The notes: a model not told the origin generated them from the sequence alone. 64,000 nucleotides of DNA from Tenuifilum sp. 4138str (GCF_041102575.1 NZ_JBGCUE010000004.1:124001-188000); one strand, 5' to 3'; shown: positions 1-8,358, numbered from the stretch's first letter. Made by a program: numbers and translations.

Positions 1-825
1 ATACTTGTATGTTTGTGCAATTACTGGATTACTTTTTTGTTGACTACTAGGATTTTGTGTATTAGCAAGTAAAGTGATGCCATGTTTTTTGCACGTAGTG
101 CGCAGCGATTCAATTACACGGTTATACAATGATATGCTCTCGCCGCTAAACGGCTTAAAATAGGCACCTCCAATTTCCATTATTGGTCTAACCTGAAGGG
201 TATCAATAGGGTAGCTCCCAAACACATCAAAAAATTGCTCCAGCTCTTGAATGTTATCAGGATTAGCCGTAAAGTTCATACGTATTGAAAAAGCAATTTT
301 ACTATCATCCTTAAGGGTTTTAATATTTTCAAGAAGGCCTATAAGTTTTTCCCATTTGGCGCCCACCATAAAGTTTTCATAGGTTTCCTTTTGCGTAGCA
401 TGAACCGAGAGTGTAAGCTCATTTAACCCAGCACTGCTAAGGGTTATCAGGTCGTTTTTTGAAAGCAGCTGCCCGTTAGTAACAATTCCAACGTGGGGAA
501 CATTATGCCTTTTGGCCAACTCAACTATATAGATAAAATCAGGATGAATGGTAGGCTCGGCACCGCATCCAACCATTACCTGTAGGGCATTACCAAACAG
601 ATTTTTTGCCAGTAGCTCAAGCTCTACTTTTGAAAATGTTTTGGGTTGCGCTTTCCTACTTTTACTGAAGTAGCACATCAGGCAGCGTAGGTTGCAGGCA
701 AATATGGGGTCAATCCTAACTGAGTAGTATCGCCTGTTCAGCAGCTGAGCCATAAAGATTAGGAGTAACTTTAAACGGTTACTCCTAATAGCGCGGTTAA
801 GCTTAAGTAAGTTATAAATGTTCAT
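1..825 (-). CDS. Radical SAM protein (3' end outside window)
   Basis: The gene starts at ATG 825 and runs off the left edge; 275 codons are visible. The cluster motif CNLRCLMC (CX3CX2C, residues 44-51) is the [4Fe-4S]/SAM-binding signature, preceded by a basic N-terminal segment. The following residues contain GCGAEPT, THE usual position of the GGEP-like SAM-contact strand, and a later VTNGQLLS strand, as in radical SAM/SPASM proteins. The substrate cannot be inferred, because any C-terminal SPASM domain lies outside. It follows the cyd operon on the same strand, 30 bases downstream of the CydX-like gene, so it may be co-transcribed. Confidence 0.85.
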   Translation of the reverse strand, partial: MNIYNLLKLNRAIRSNRLKLLLIFMAQLLNRRYYSVRIDPIFACNLRCLMCYFSKSRKAQPKTFSKVELELLAKNLFGNALQVMVGCGAEPTIHPDFIYIVELAKRHNVPHVGIVTNGQLLSKNDLITLSSAGLNELTLSVHATQKETYENFMVGAKWEKLIGLLENIKTLKDDSKIAFSIRMNFTANPDNIQELEQFFDVFGSYPIDTLQVRPIMEIGGAYFKPFSGESISLYNRVIESLRTTCKKHGITLLANTQNPSSQQKSNPVIAQTYKY

Positions 826-855
826 TAAACCATTGTTGATGCAGGCAAATCTACA

Positions 856-978
856 TCATTTTACCTGATCGGGGTTCTTCTTTTCCCACAACTTTACAGC
901 CCAAACCGATAACAAGTAACTCACGTAAATGAGTACCGGCCAGCTGGCAAACCAAAGTATTTCATTTAAAAATCTCAT
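856..978 (-). CDS. CydX-like small membrane protein of cytochrome bd
   Basis: This 40-codon gene lies 12 bases downstream of cydB on the same strand. It begins MRFLNEILWFASWPV, has one predicted hydrophobic helix (about residues 6-30) and ends in a charged tail (KLWEKKNPDQVK). Size, single helix, aromatic N-terminus and position directly after cydB match CydX/CydS accessory subunits, which stabilise the haem centres of cytochrome bd oxidase in other phyla. I see no strong residue-level match to E. coli CydX, so the assignment rests on position and topology. Confidence 0.55.
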   Translation of the reverse strand: MRFLNEILWFASWPVLIYVSYLLSVWAVKLWEKKNPDQVK

Positions 979-990
979 AGTCAGTAGGTT

Positions 991-2142
991 TTAGTAAACA
1001 TGGGTTTCGTTTTTCATCTCTTCCTCATCTATCTTTCTAACATTGATGCTCTTCCATGCGTACCAGATATATGCTGCAACAAATGGAATAAGCAACGAAA
1101 CAAAGCTCATCACGGTTAAAGTGAACTTGCTGGATGAACTATTGAAAATGGTAAGTGAATGCTGCAGGTTGAATGTAGATGGGTAGTAGGCTGTGTTGTT
1201 ATAACCAGCTATCAGGAAGAGCGAGAGTACAGTTAGCACAGTACCAATACCGGTAAACCAAATCCCTATGGTGTATGGCTTAGCCAGCGATTTTGCTATA
1301 CCCCAAAGCACAAGAACCACTCCGCCAAGGAAAAGCACCAGAACAACAGGCATTTGAATTAGGTTTAGCAAGTACTTATGCTTTTGCATAAAAACATCGC
1401 CTGTGGTGGGGTTTACTGCAAAACCTTCGCGTACAAACAACCAGATTACAAAGGTTAGGAAGAAAACAAGGAACGGAATGGCATTATACAGCAAGTGTTT
1501 GCGGGAGCGGGCAAAAATTTCAGGGTGATTGATATGGTTCATGAAGTAAAGAATTGCCAACACCCTTGCCAGGAAAAATACTGCAAGACCAAGGGCAACA
1601 TTATGCAAGTTTAGGGCTGCCTCAAGTCCATGCCAAGGCGTTTCCCACGATGAAATAACCGGATTGCTGATGTTTGTGAGGTTGATTTTTGCTACAGAGA
1701 ATTGCGAACCCGTGAAGAATGTACCCACCGCAGTTCCAAGTAGCACGGTTCCAAAAAGTCCGTTTATGAAAAGGAATACCTCAAAGGTTTTAGGGCCCAA
1801 GAAGTTGTTGGGCTTACTGCGGTATTCGTAGGAAACAGCTTGAACAACAAAACAGAACAGTATGGCCATCCAAACCCAGTATGCTCCACCAAAACTGGTA
1901 GAGTAGAATAGGGGAAACGAAGCAAAGAAAGCACCACCAAATGTAACCAGCGTGGTGAACGTGAACTCCCACTTCCGGCCAAGAGCGTTAACTATCATTG
2001 TTCGCTCCATGTCTGTTTTCCCAAGGGTATAAATCAGGGTTTGTCCGCCTTGAACAAAAAGTAGGAAAACCAGCAGCGCACCCAGTAGCGATATGATAAA
2101 CCACCAGTAGTGTTGTAAGAAAATGTATGTTGTGTCAACCAT
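991..2142 (-). CDS. cydB: Cytochrome bd ubiquinol oxidase subunit II
   Basis: A 383-residue polytopic membrane protein, close to E. coli CydB (379). It has about eight or nine hydrophobic helices, starting with a long helix at residues 14-38, and the conserved GRKWEFTFTTLVTFGGAFFA-type segment near residues 55-75. CydB is the structural partner of CydA in the oxidase that reduces O2 with quinol electrons in the cytoplasmic membrane. It starts 2 bases after the cydA stop, so the two are translationally coupled. Confidence 0.97.
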   Translation of the reverse strand: MVDTTYIFLQHYWWFIISLLGALLVFLLFVQGGQTLIYTLGKTDMERTMIVNALGRKWEFTFTTLVTFGGAFFASFPLFYSTSFGGAYWVWMAILFCFVVQAVSYEYRSKPNNFLGPKTFEVFLFINGLFGTVLLGTAVGTFFTGSQFSVAKINLTNISNPVISSWETPWHGLEAALNLHNVALGLAVFFLARVLAILYFMNHINHPEIFARSRKHLLYNAIPFLVFFLTFVIWLFVREGFAVNPTTGDVFMQKHKYLLNLIQMPVVLVLFLGGVVLVLWGIAKSLAKPYTIGIWFTGIGTVLTVLSLFLIAGYNNTAYYPSTFNLQHSLTIFNSSSSKFTLTVMSFVSLLIPFVAAYIWYAWKSINVRKIDEEEMKNETHVY

Positions 2143-2144
2143 GG

Positions 2145-3707
2145 CTATTTCCCTCCATCTTTAGGTCCTTTTTTAATTTGGGTGAACATAATTCGTAGTT
2201 CCGCTATGAGGAGTGTAGTGAAGATTATGAAGAACAGGAAGAATGTAACCTGAACGGCACTCGCATCGATACGTGATACTGCTGCAACCGTTGGCAGAAT
2301 ATCCTGAATTACCCAGGGTTGGCGGCCAACCTCAGCCACAATCCAGCCAGCCTGGCTGGCAATGTAGGCAAGGGGAATCATGAGAATTGCCGTACGAAGC
2401 AACCACTTGTTAATTTTAAATCCCTTGAAAAAGATTAGGTAAAGTATTAGAATAAAGAAGGCGATAAACAGAAAACCCAACCCAACCATGATGTGGAAGC
2501 TATAAAAGGTAAGTGGAACATTTGGTATAATGCTCTTGGGGTCGTTCAGGTAACCATAGCCAAAGTACTCAAAGTTCGCATCCAGTAACTTACGGTGGTA
2601 GGCCATGGCTGTGGTATCGCCAAGTTCCTTAGCATTTTTATAGTCGGCAAGCGCCTGTATAGCAATTCGTCCAAGTTCAATTTTCTGTTCAGCCGAAAGG
2701 GCAACCTTCTGGTTGCCGTCCTTATCGGTGTAGGTATACCCACCTTCAACAATATCTTTCACACCCGGAACAAAGGCATCGCCTGAACGGTAACCCAAGA
2801 ACGAGAGGAGTTTTGGAATTTGAATCCGGAATAGGTATGGGTCTTTATCGTCGTTATACTGCTTACCGGGGGTAAGAGCACCAATTACAATTAGTGGGGC
2901 ACCCTCTTTGCCCTCGTAAAGACCTTCCATGGCAGCCAATTTCATGGGTTGCTTTTGTGCTACCTGATACGCTGAGCCATCGCCAGTAAGGGCAAGGAAA
3001 ACAGATGTTATCAAGCCAAACACTGAGGCAACAATAATGCTTCGTTTGGCCAGCAATACATTTCGACCTTTCAAAAGGTACCATGCACTAATTCCAACAA
3101 CAAAAAGGGCAGCTAGCACATACCCCGACGATATGGTGTGGAGGAATTTGTTTACAGCCACAGGCGAAAGCAATACCTCCCAGAAATTATGCATCTCATT
3201 ACGAGCCGTATCGGGGTTAAAGAACATCCCGGCAGGGTATTGCATCCAGGCATTAGCCACAAGTATCCATAGTGCCGATAGGTTGGCTCCTAGAGCCACA
3301 AGCCATGTTGAGAGTAAGTGAAACTTTTTACTAACCTTATTCCACCCAAAGAACATCACGGCAATAAAGGTCGACTCCATGAAGAACGCCATGATACCCT
3401 CAATGGCAAGGGGTGCACCAAAAATGTCGCCTACAAACCAGGAGTAGTTGCTCCAGTTGGTTCCAAATTCAAATTCCAGAATAATGCCGGTTGCCACACC
3501 AATGGCAAAATTGATTCCAAAGAGTGTCATCCAGAACTTGGTTATCCGTTTCCACTCCTCGTCGCCGGTTTTGTAGTACAGCGTTTCCATGAACGCCATT
3601 ATGAAAGCCAACCCCAGCGTAAGAGGGACGAATACCCAATGGTACATGGCCGTAAGGGCAAACTGTGCCCTCGACCAGTTGACTAACGATAGGTCGAAAT
3701 GTTCCAT
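2145..3707 (-). CDS. cydA: Cytochrome bd ubiquinol oxidase subunit I
   Basis: 520 residues, near the length of E. coli CydA (522). Haem ligands line up: His23, His190 and Met407 (in SFHIMVGLG), with Glu103 and Glu111 in the proton path and GRQPW at 461-465. The quinol-binding Q-loop begins GDGSAYQVAQKQPMKLAAME (242-261) and continues to about residue 395, so this is a long-Q-loop enzyme. It catalyses quinol oxidation with O2 reduction to water and has high O2 affinity, supporting microaerobic respiration. It starts 8 bases after the DUF4492 stop. Confidence 0.98.
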   Translation of the reverse strand: MEHFDLSLVNWSRAQFALTAMYHWVFVPLTLGLAFIMAFMETLYYKTGDEEWKRITKFWMTLFGINFAIGVATGIILEFEFGTNWSNYSWFVGDIFGAPLAIEGIMAFFMESTFIAVMFFGWNKVSKKFHLLSTWLVALGANLSALWILVANAWMQYPAGMFFNPDTARNEMHNFWEVLLSPVAVNKFLHTISSGYVLAALFVVGISAWYLLKGRNVLLAKRSIIVASVFGLITSVFLALTGDGSAYQVAQKQPMKLAAMEGLYEGKEGAPLIVIGALTPGKQYNDDKDPYLFRIQIPKLLSFLGYRSGDAFVPGVKDIVEGGYTYTDKDGNQKVALSAEQKIELGRIAIQALADYKNAKELGDTTAMAYHRKLLDANFEYFGYGYLNDPKSIIPNVPLTFYSFHIMVGLGFLFIAFFILILYLIFFKGFKINKWLLRTAILMIPLAYIASQAGWIVAEVGRQPWVIQDILPTVAAVSRIDASAVQVTFFLFFIIFTTLLIAELRIMFTQIKKGPKDGGK

Positions 3708-3715
3708 GCGTATTG

Positions 3716-3931
3716 CTATTTAGGTTTAGTTGTTAGCTGTTCAATTACATACTTGCTCCGCTCCTCATCGGTTTTAAAGTTGCGTTTAAGAATATTTGGG
3801 AAAAAGAAAACCTTTAGTACGGCAAACATCACAAAGAGTTTAATAAGGATTATTAACCAAAGCGTTTTCCCAATGGTCATGCTTTTAAAACCTTCGTAGT
3901 AGAATCGAAAAATTCTTTTGATGAGGTTCAT
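3716..3931 (-). CDS. DUF4492 family protein, first gene of the cyd operon
   Basis: A 71-residue protein with the DUF4492 pattern: FRFYYEGFKSMTIGKTLW near residues 8-25, then a hydrophobic helix (about 23-45) and a basic tail. Family members are found just upstream of cydA in Bacteroidota; their role is unknown but is presumed to be in assembly or function of the bd oxidase. It is the first gene downstream of a good promoter at 3948-3977. Confidence 0.85.
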   Translation of the reverse strand: MNLIKRIFRFYYEGFKSMTIGKTLWLIILIKLFVMFAVLKVFFFPNILKRNFKTDEERSKYVIEQLTTKPK

Positions 3932-3947
3932 GGCATTCTATATTAAG

Positions 3948-3977
3948 CAAATTTAAACTTTTTTTAGTATGGCACAA
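3948..3977 (-). promoter_or_regulatory. Promoter of the cyd operon
   Basis: Read on the minus strand: TTG (3977-3975), a 19-base spacer, then TAAATTTG (3955-3948), an exact match to the Bacteroidota -7 box TAnnTTTG. It lies 17 bases upstream of the DUF4492 start codon. Confidence 0.75.
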
Positions 3978-4042
3978 CGCTGTCAGAAACATTTGTATTT
4001 GGAGTTTGTTCAAGCTATGTATCTGTTAAGAATGATAAATAA

Positions 4043-4074
4043 TTGCCACCTTTCAGTTTGATTCACTAAATTTG
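4043..4074 (+). promoter_or_regulatory. Promoter of the AsmA-like gene
   Basis: TTG at 4043-4045, 21-base spacer, TAAATTTG at 4067-4074. It is an exact -7 box match about 48 bases before the start codon and is divergent from the cyd promoter. Confidence 0.7.
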
Positions 4075-4122
4075 TATAAATAGTTCAAACATTGATTATA
4101 CTGCTAAAATAATTATACAGCC

Positions 4123-6909
4123 ATGAAAAAGATTCTCAGTATCACTCTAAAGGTATTGGCTGCGTTGGTTACGCTATTTATAGCTGCAGCAATTGTATTG
4201 CCAATAATATTTAAGCCCCAGCTAATGCAAGTTGCCAAGAAAGAGGCTAACAGCATGCTTAATGCAAAGGTTAACTTTACCGATTTTCAGGTATCGCTAA
4301 TTAAGGGATTCCCTAACCTTTATGTCGGCATGAAAGGCTTAACCGTAGTGGGAATCGATAGTTTTGCTAACGATACTCTTGTAGCATTCAAGGAGTTTGG
4401 CGTTAAGGTTAACATTTGGAGTGTAATTGATATGACCGATATTGAGGTGAAATCAATTTTGCTCGATGAGGCAAGGGTAAATGCGCACGTGTTGCCCGAT
4501 GGCCGTGTTAACTGGGATATCATGAAGCCATCGGAAACGCCCGAAACCGAGATGGAAGACACTGCTGCAGCTACAACCGTTAGCACAAAGGTATCACTTA
4601 AAAGGTTTGAGATTCGCAATGCCAACATTGCATACATCGACGATTCGTCGAACATGAAGGCAACCATTCAAAACTTTAACTTTACCCTTTCAGGTAACAT
4701 GGGCATGAGTCAAACCGAGCTCAAACTGAAGACGAGCATTGAATCGCTCAACTTCTGGATGGATGGAATCAGATATCTGAAAAATTCAGCAGTTGGTTTC
4801 GATGCCATTATTGCAGCAAATATCGATAGCAGCTACTACGCGTTTAAGGAGAATGCGTTTAGCATCAATCACCTAAAACTGCTATTCGACGGTTCAGTTC
4901 GAATGCCCGGTAACGATATCGATATCAACCTAAACTTTAAAACTCCTTCAACCGATTTCAAGGCGCTATTATCAATGGTGCCAGCAGTGTACATGACCGA
5001 TTTTGAAGGACTTCAGGCCTCTGGTAAGTTTGGAATTGAGGGGTATGTTCGCGGAACCTATAACAATAGCCAAATGCCAAGCGCATTTGTTGCCATAAAC
5101 GTTGATAACGGAATGTTTAAATATCCCGACTTGCCCAAATCGGTAACCGATGTAAATATTAGCACAAAGATTTGGTTCGATGGCGTGAACATGGATAATA
5201 CATCGGTGAATGTTGATAGATTTGCCTTGAACCTAGGCGGAAACCCATTCAGCATGCGCATGCGTGTGGCAACCCCAATCAGCGATATGCAGGTTGATGG
5301 TAGCATCACCGGTAATATTGATTTTTCAACCCTTTCGGACGTAATTCCGATGGATAGCACATACATGGAAGGATTGCTGGAGTCGAACCTCGATTTTGGT
5401 GGAAAACTCTCGTTTATCGAGAAGGAGCAGTATGAGCGCTTTAAGGCCGATGGCTTGCTTAAGCTGTCGCGTTTCAAATTCAAGTCGCCCGATATACCTG
5501 CTGAGGTAAAATTAAATGAGGTTACGCTCAACTTTACACCCCAGTACGTTAATCTTGCAAACTTCGATATGTCAATTGCTTCGAGTGATATACGCATGAA
5601 CGGCCGACTGGAAAATTTTATTCCTTACGTTTTTAAGGATGAAACCCTTAGCGGAAATCTTAACGTTAACTCGAATTTGCTCGATGTTAATGAGCTGCTT
5701 ACTGGTAAAAGTGCTCCCGAGGAGGAAGTTACCGATACCACTGCCCTAAGTGTTATTGAATTGCCCCGTAACATCAACTTTTCTACCCGGGTTGATATGA
5801 AAAAAATAGTTTACGATAAGCTAAATATCGAAAATCTTGCAGGTAATGTAGCGCTCTCTGGTGGCGTGGCCGACCTAAAAAATCTATCGATGAATATGCT
5901 ACAGGGTGATGTTCGCATGTCAGGAACCTATGACCCAAGGGATGTAAAGGCCCCTATGGTTAATTTTGATTTTGACATGCGAAACATTGATATACCCACG
6001 GCTTTCAAATCGTTTACAACGCTCCAGAAAATAGCACCTACGGTTAAGGATATGACAGGAAATGTATCGACCCAATTCAAGTTTACTTCCATGCTCGACA
6101 CCACTATGATGCCGGTTTTGAATAGCATAAATGCTTACGGTAAGTTGCAGTCAAAAAGCATTGGGGTTAGTAACTCTAAGGCATTTGCCAAGCTAGCCGA
6201 TTTTCTGAAAAAGGACGAGTTCCGCAATCCAAGCCTTAAGGATGTGAATGTTAGCTTCAGTATAAATAACGGAAGGATTTACATTGAACCATTCGACACC
6301 AAAATTGCCGAGGCCAAAATGAACTTTGGTGGTGATATGGGTATTGACCAAACCCTTAACTTCAAGGCAAAAGTTTCGGTTCCCTCGTCGTACTTAGGCG
6401 GGGTGGCTAATCTTGCCAACGATTTGCTCGGTAAGTATGGTGCAAAGCTGCCCCAAACTATCGATGTAAATCTTAAGATTTTAGGAACTTCATCTAAACC
6501 CGATGTACAGCTCGATTCCGGCGGTGGTTCTGCAGAAAGCTCATCTTCGGTAAAGGAAACAGCCAAGGAGGCTGTTAAGGAAAAGGTTGATGAAGCCAAG
6601 GTTGAGGCACGTCAGAAAGCCAAGGCTGAAGCCGATAAGTTAATTGCTGATGCCGAGAAGGAAGCAGAGCAAATTAGGGCCGAAGCAGCAAAGCGTGCAG
6701 AGCAGATAAGGGCTGAAGCTGAGGCTCAAGCAAAAAAAACTGAGGCTGAGGGTCAAAAAAAGGGCCCAATTGCCGAGCGGGCAGCAAAGGAGGCTGCAAA
6801 AAAGATACGGCAGAACGGCGAGGCTGCTGCCCAAAAGGTTATTGCCGAAGCCGATGAAAAAGCCAATGCTGTTGTAGCCAAAGCTAAGGCCGAAGCAGCT
6901 AAGCTGTAG
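4123..6909 (+). CDS. AsmA family protein with C-terminal coiled coil
   Basis: 928 residues. The N-terminus has one membrane anchor (about residues 8-30), followed by KPQLMQVAKKEANSML and a long beta-rich body typical of AsmA-like proteins, which in Gram-negative bacteria are thought to move phospholipids between inner and outer membranes. AsmA-like features include the VNARINFTDFQVSLIKGFPN-type segment near residues 46-65 and the conserved C-terminal block around 720-810. Residues from about 815 to 928 are different: low-complexity Ala/Glu/Lys repeats (EAEQIRAEAAKRAEQIRAEA) predicted to form a long helix. Monocistronic, with its own promoter. No close neighbour points to a specific role. Confidence 0.85.
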   Translation: MKKILSITLKVLAALVTLFIAAAIVLPIIFKPQLMQVAKKEANSMLNAKVNFTDFQVSLIKGFPNLYVGMKGLTVVGIDSFANDTLVAFKEFGVKVNIWSVIDMTDIEVKSILLDEARVNAHVLPDGRVNWDIMKPSETPETEMEDTAAATTVSTKVSLKRFEIRNANIAYIDDSSNMKATIQNFNFTLSGNMGMSQTELKLKTSIESLNFWMDGIRYLKNSAVGFDAIIAANIDSSYYAFKENAFSINHLKLLFDGSVRMPGNDIDINLNFKTPSTDFKALLSMVPAVYMTDFEGLQASGKFGIEGYVRGTYNNSQMPSAFVAINVDNGMFKYPDLPKSVTDVNISTKIWFDGVNMDNTSVNVDRFALNLGGNPFSMRMRVATPISDMQVDGSITGNIDFSTLSDVIPMDSTYMEGLLESNLDFGGKLSFIEKEQYERFKADGLLKLSRFKFKSPDIPAEVKLNEVTLNFTPQYVNLANFDMSIASSDIRMNGRLENFIPYVFKDETLSGNLNVNSNLLDVNELLTGKSAPEEEVTDTTALSVIELPRNINFSTRVDMKKIVYDKLNIENLAGNVALSGGVADLKNLSMNMLQGDVRMSGTYDPRDVKAPMVNFDFDMRNIDIPTAFKSFTTLQKIAPTVKDMTGNVSTQFKFTSMLDTTMMPVLNSINAYGKLQSKSIGVSNSKAFAKLADFLKKDEFRNPSLKDVNVSFSINNGRIYIEPFDTKIAEAKMNFGGDMGIDQTLNFKAKVSVPSSYLGGVANLANDLLGKYGAKLPQTIDVNLKILGTSSKPDVQLDSGGGSAESSSSVKETAKEAVKEKVDEAKVEARQKAKAEADKLIADAEKEAEQIRAEAAKRAEQIRAEAEAQAKKTEAEGQKKGPIAERAAKEAAKKIRQNGEAAAQKVIAEADEKANAVVAKAKAEAAKL

Positions 6910-6988
6910 TAGCTTGAATTTTGGTTGATTACTTTTGGAATTTTGTATTTAGCAGTTGATGTGGAGCGCAAATCACGCAGATGATTTA

Positions 6989-7016
6989 GTTTATAGTTGA
7001 CAGTTAGTGGTTGTTT
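6989..7016. repeat. Heptad array (GTTGATA type, degenerate)
   Basis: Four consecutive 7-base units: GTTTATA, GTTGACA, GTTAGTG, GTTGTTT. Confidence 0.6.
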
Positions 7017-7038
7017 GTAAAAGAGAATTTAGCCCTCA

Positions 7039-7064
7039 TGTCATGCTGAGCTAGCCGAAGCATC
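7039..7064. repeat. REP-like element, single arm
   Basis: TGTCATGCTGAGC... ending GAAGCATC. It is the first arm of an imperfect inverted pair with 7092-7117, which on the other strand also starts TGTCAT and has the same GAGCTAG core. Confidence 0.7.
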
Positions 7065-7091
7065 TCATTGTATTTAACTCGATTATAATAA

Positions 7092-7169
7092 GATTCCTCG
7101 ACTAGCTCGGAATGACAATTCCTTTAACATCCACGCTCCCTTTGTCATGCTGAACGCTGTCGAAGCATC
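7092..7169. repeat. REP-like 78-base unit, copy 1
   Basis: GATTCCTCGACTAGCTCGG at the left end, a conserved middle (CCTTTAACATCCACGCTCCC) and a right end TGTCATGCTGAACGC... GAAGCATC. The ends are imperfect inverted repeats of about 26 bases, so the unit can fold into one hairpin. The same unit recurs at 7791-7868 and 8116-8192. Confidence 0.8.
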
Positions 7170-7241
7170 ACTTTGTACTTTCATTCATTTTTTATACCTA
7201 GATTGGTTTTGCGAAAGCCGCTCTTTGCAATGCTTTCTGTT

Positions 7242-7292
7242 GCGATGCAACGCATCACCCTTGCTCTTTGGAAAAAGCATTACGTGCATCGC
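7242..7292. repeat. GCGATGCA/TGCATCGC hairpin, copy 1
   Basis: Perfect 8-base arms GCGATGCA (7242-7249) and TGCATCGC (7285-7292) enclosing a segment with TTGCTCTTTGGA, which is conserved between copies. Confidence 0.75.
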
Positions 7293-7299
7293 AATACTA

Positions 7300-7346
7300 G
7301 TGGGAGTAGTCATAGTGTTACAAATATTTAGCCCCTTCAGGGCTGG
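7300..7346. repeat. GTTACAAAT-GCCCC hairpin element, copy 1
   Basis: GTGGGAGTAG, then CATAGTGTTACAAAT, then GCCCCTTCAGGGC, which folds with GCCC/GGGC arms. Copies occur at 7725-7770 and 8309-8355. Such elements are common between genes in Bacteroidota. Confidence 0.7.
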
Positions 7347-7356
7347 GAATGTTACT

Positions 7357-7384
7357 CGTTGTTCGTAAGCCGTTGTTCGTGAGA
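7357..7384. repeat. Heptad array (CGTTGTT type)
   Basis: Four 7-base units: CGTTGTT, CGTAAGC, CGTTGTT, CGTGAGA. Confidence 0.65.
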
Positions 7385-7516
7385 AACGACCTCACCCCAG
7401 CCCTTTTCCCTGAGAGTGAATGGAGCGGAGGATGCAGGCAGTGGCATAAAAGCCGGCCCGACAATGGGTCGGGGGTGGAACGTGGCGGTGGGTTTTGTAA
7501 GCGATACCACATGAGT

Positions 7517-7531
7517 CACGCCGCAGGCGTG
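7517..7531. repeat. Small perfect hairpin CACGCC-GCA-GGCGTG
   Basis: Six-base perfect arms with a three-base loop, in the GC-richer block. A second perfect hairpin, CCCGAC/GTCGGG, lies at 7457-7473. Confidence 0.5.
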
Positions 7532-7605
7532 GCGAATAGTATCGCGTGGCAGTTCCAACCACGGGGCACCCATCGGGTCGGGCTTTTTAGCCTTGATTTT
7601 CTTTG

Positions 7606-7635
7606 GTTCTTTCTTGTATCAAGACAAGAAAGAAC
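7606..7635. repeat. Perfect 12-base inverted repeat
   Basis: GTTCTTTCTTGT (7606-7617), loop ATCAAG, ACAAGAAAGAAC (7624-7635). It closes the GC-richer block. It has no terminal T-tract on either side, so it is not an obvious terminator. Confidence 0.65.
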
Positions 7636-7668
7636 ATGTAAATAATTCTTTGTAATGATTTTTCTTTT

Positions 7669-7719
7669 GCGATGCAACTTTTCAGGATTGCTCTTCGGAT
7701 TATGTATTGCGTGCATCGC
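7669..7719. repeat. GCGATGCA/TGCATCGC hairpin, copy 2
   Basis: Perfect 8-base arms at 7669-7676 and 7712-7719, with the internal TTGCTCTTCGGA variant. Confidence 0.75.
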
Positions 7720-7724
7720 TATAC

Positions 7725-7770
7725 GTGTGTAAAGCCATGGTGTTACAAATATTACGCCCCTACAGGGCTG
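7725..7770. repeat. GTTACAAAT-GCCCC hairpin element, copy 2
   Basis: GTGTTACAAATATTACGCCC followed by CTACAGGGCTG. Same element as 7300-7346, 5 bases after hairpin copy 2. Confidence 0.65.
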
Positions 7771-7790
7771 TTCAAGGGATACATGAAGGA

Positions 7791-7868
7791 GATTTCTCGA
7801 CTGGCTCGGAATGACAATACCTTTAGCATTCACGCTTCCTTTGACATGCTGAGCGCTGTCGAAGCATC
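7791..7868. repeat. REP-like 78-base unit, copy 2
   Basis: GATTTCTCGACTGGCTCGG ... CACGCTTCC ... TGACATGCTGAGCGC ... GAAGCATC. Differs from copy 1 at scattered bases across both arms. Confidence 0.8.
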
Positions 7869-7933
7869 ACTTTGTATTTTATCTCTCTTTTGATTGGTTA
7901 TGCGGCAATCGCTCTTTGTCATATTTTTCAGTT

Positions 7934-7984
7934 GCGATGCAACGTTTCTCGGTTTTTCTTTGGATTATACAATACGTGCATCGC
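7934..7984. repeat. GCGATGCA/TGCATCGC hairpin, copy 3
   Basis: Perfect 8-base arms at 7934-7941 and 7977-7984. Preceded, as in the other copies, by a CAATCGCTCTTTGTCAT segment. Confidence 0.75.
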
Positions 7985-8007
7985 CAAATAATTTGAATAC
8001 TTCAATA

Positions 8008-8052
8008 CCCTGGGTTAAAACCCAGGGCTTATTTGATTTGCCCTTTCAGGGC
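8008..8052. repeat. CCCTGGG hairpin plus GCCCT hairpin, copy 1
   Basis: CCCTGGGTT-AA-AACCCAGGG (8008-8027) is a perfect 9-base-pair hairpin. It is followed by GCCCT-TTC-AGGGC (8040-8052). The pair recurs at 41648-41692 with a compensating base-pair swap in the first stem. Confidence 0.8.
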
Positions 8053-8115
8053 GATAAATGTGCGCGTCCAGAGACGTGTGCTAACAAGTGAGTTCTTAAA
8101 TCTTAAATATTTCGA

Positions 8116-8192
8116 GATTCCTCGACTAGTTCGGAATGACAATACCTTTGGCATCCACGCTCCCTTTGTCATGCTGAGCTAGCCGAAGCATC
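8116..8192. repeat. REP-like 78-base unit, copy 3
   Basis: GATTCCTCGACTAGTTCGG ... CATCCACGCTCCC ... TGTCATGCTGAGCTAGCC GAAGCATC. The right arm is identical to the single element at 7039-7064. Confidence 0.8.
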
Positions 8193-8250
8193 TTTTAACC
8201 TTTAATTCTTGATTTTTTTTGGCAATCGCTCTTTGTCATCCTTTTCTGTT

Positions 8251-8301
8251 GCGATGCAACGTTTCAGTATTGCTCTTTGGCATATGCATTTCGTGCATCG
8301 C
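8251..8301. repeat. GCGATGCA/TGCATCGC hairpin, copy 4
   Basis: Perfect 8-base arms at 8251-8258 and 8294-8301, internal TTGCTCTTTGG conserved. Confidence 0.75.
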
Positions 8302-8308
8302 TTTACGA

Positions 8309-8355
8309 GTGGGAGTAGCCATAGTGTTACAAATTTTTCGCCCCTACGGGGCTGG
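8309..8355. repeat. GTTACAAAT-GCCCC hairpin element, copy 3
   Basis: GTGGGAGTAGCC, ATAGTGTTACAAATTTTTCG, then GCCCCTACGGGGC, the most perfect hairpin of the three copies (GCCCC/GGGGC). Confidence 0.7.
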
Positions 8356-8358
8356 AAA

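Noticed and set aside
7147-8091. Several open frames in the first repeat cluster that could be called as short proteins.
   Set aside because: They consist of the repeated elements themselves, overlap each other on both strands and have no recognisable composition or start signals.
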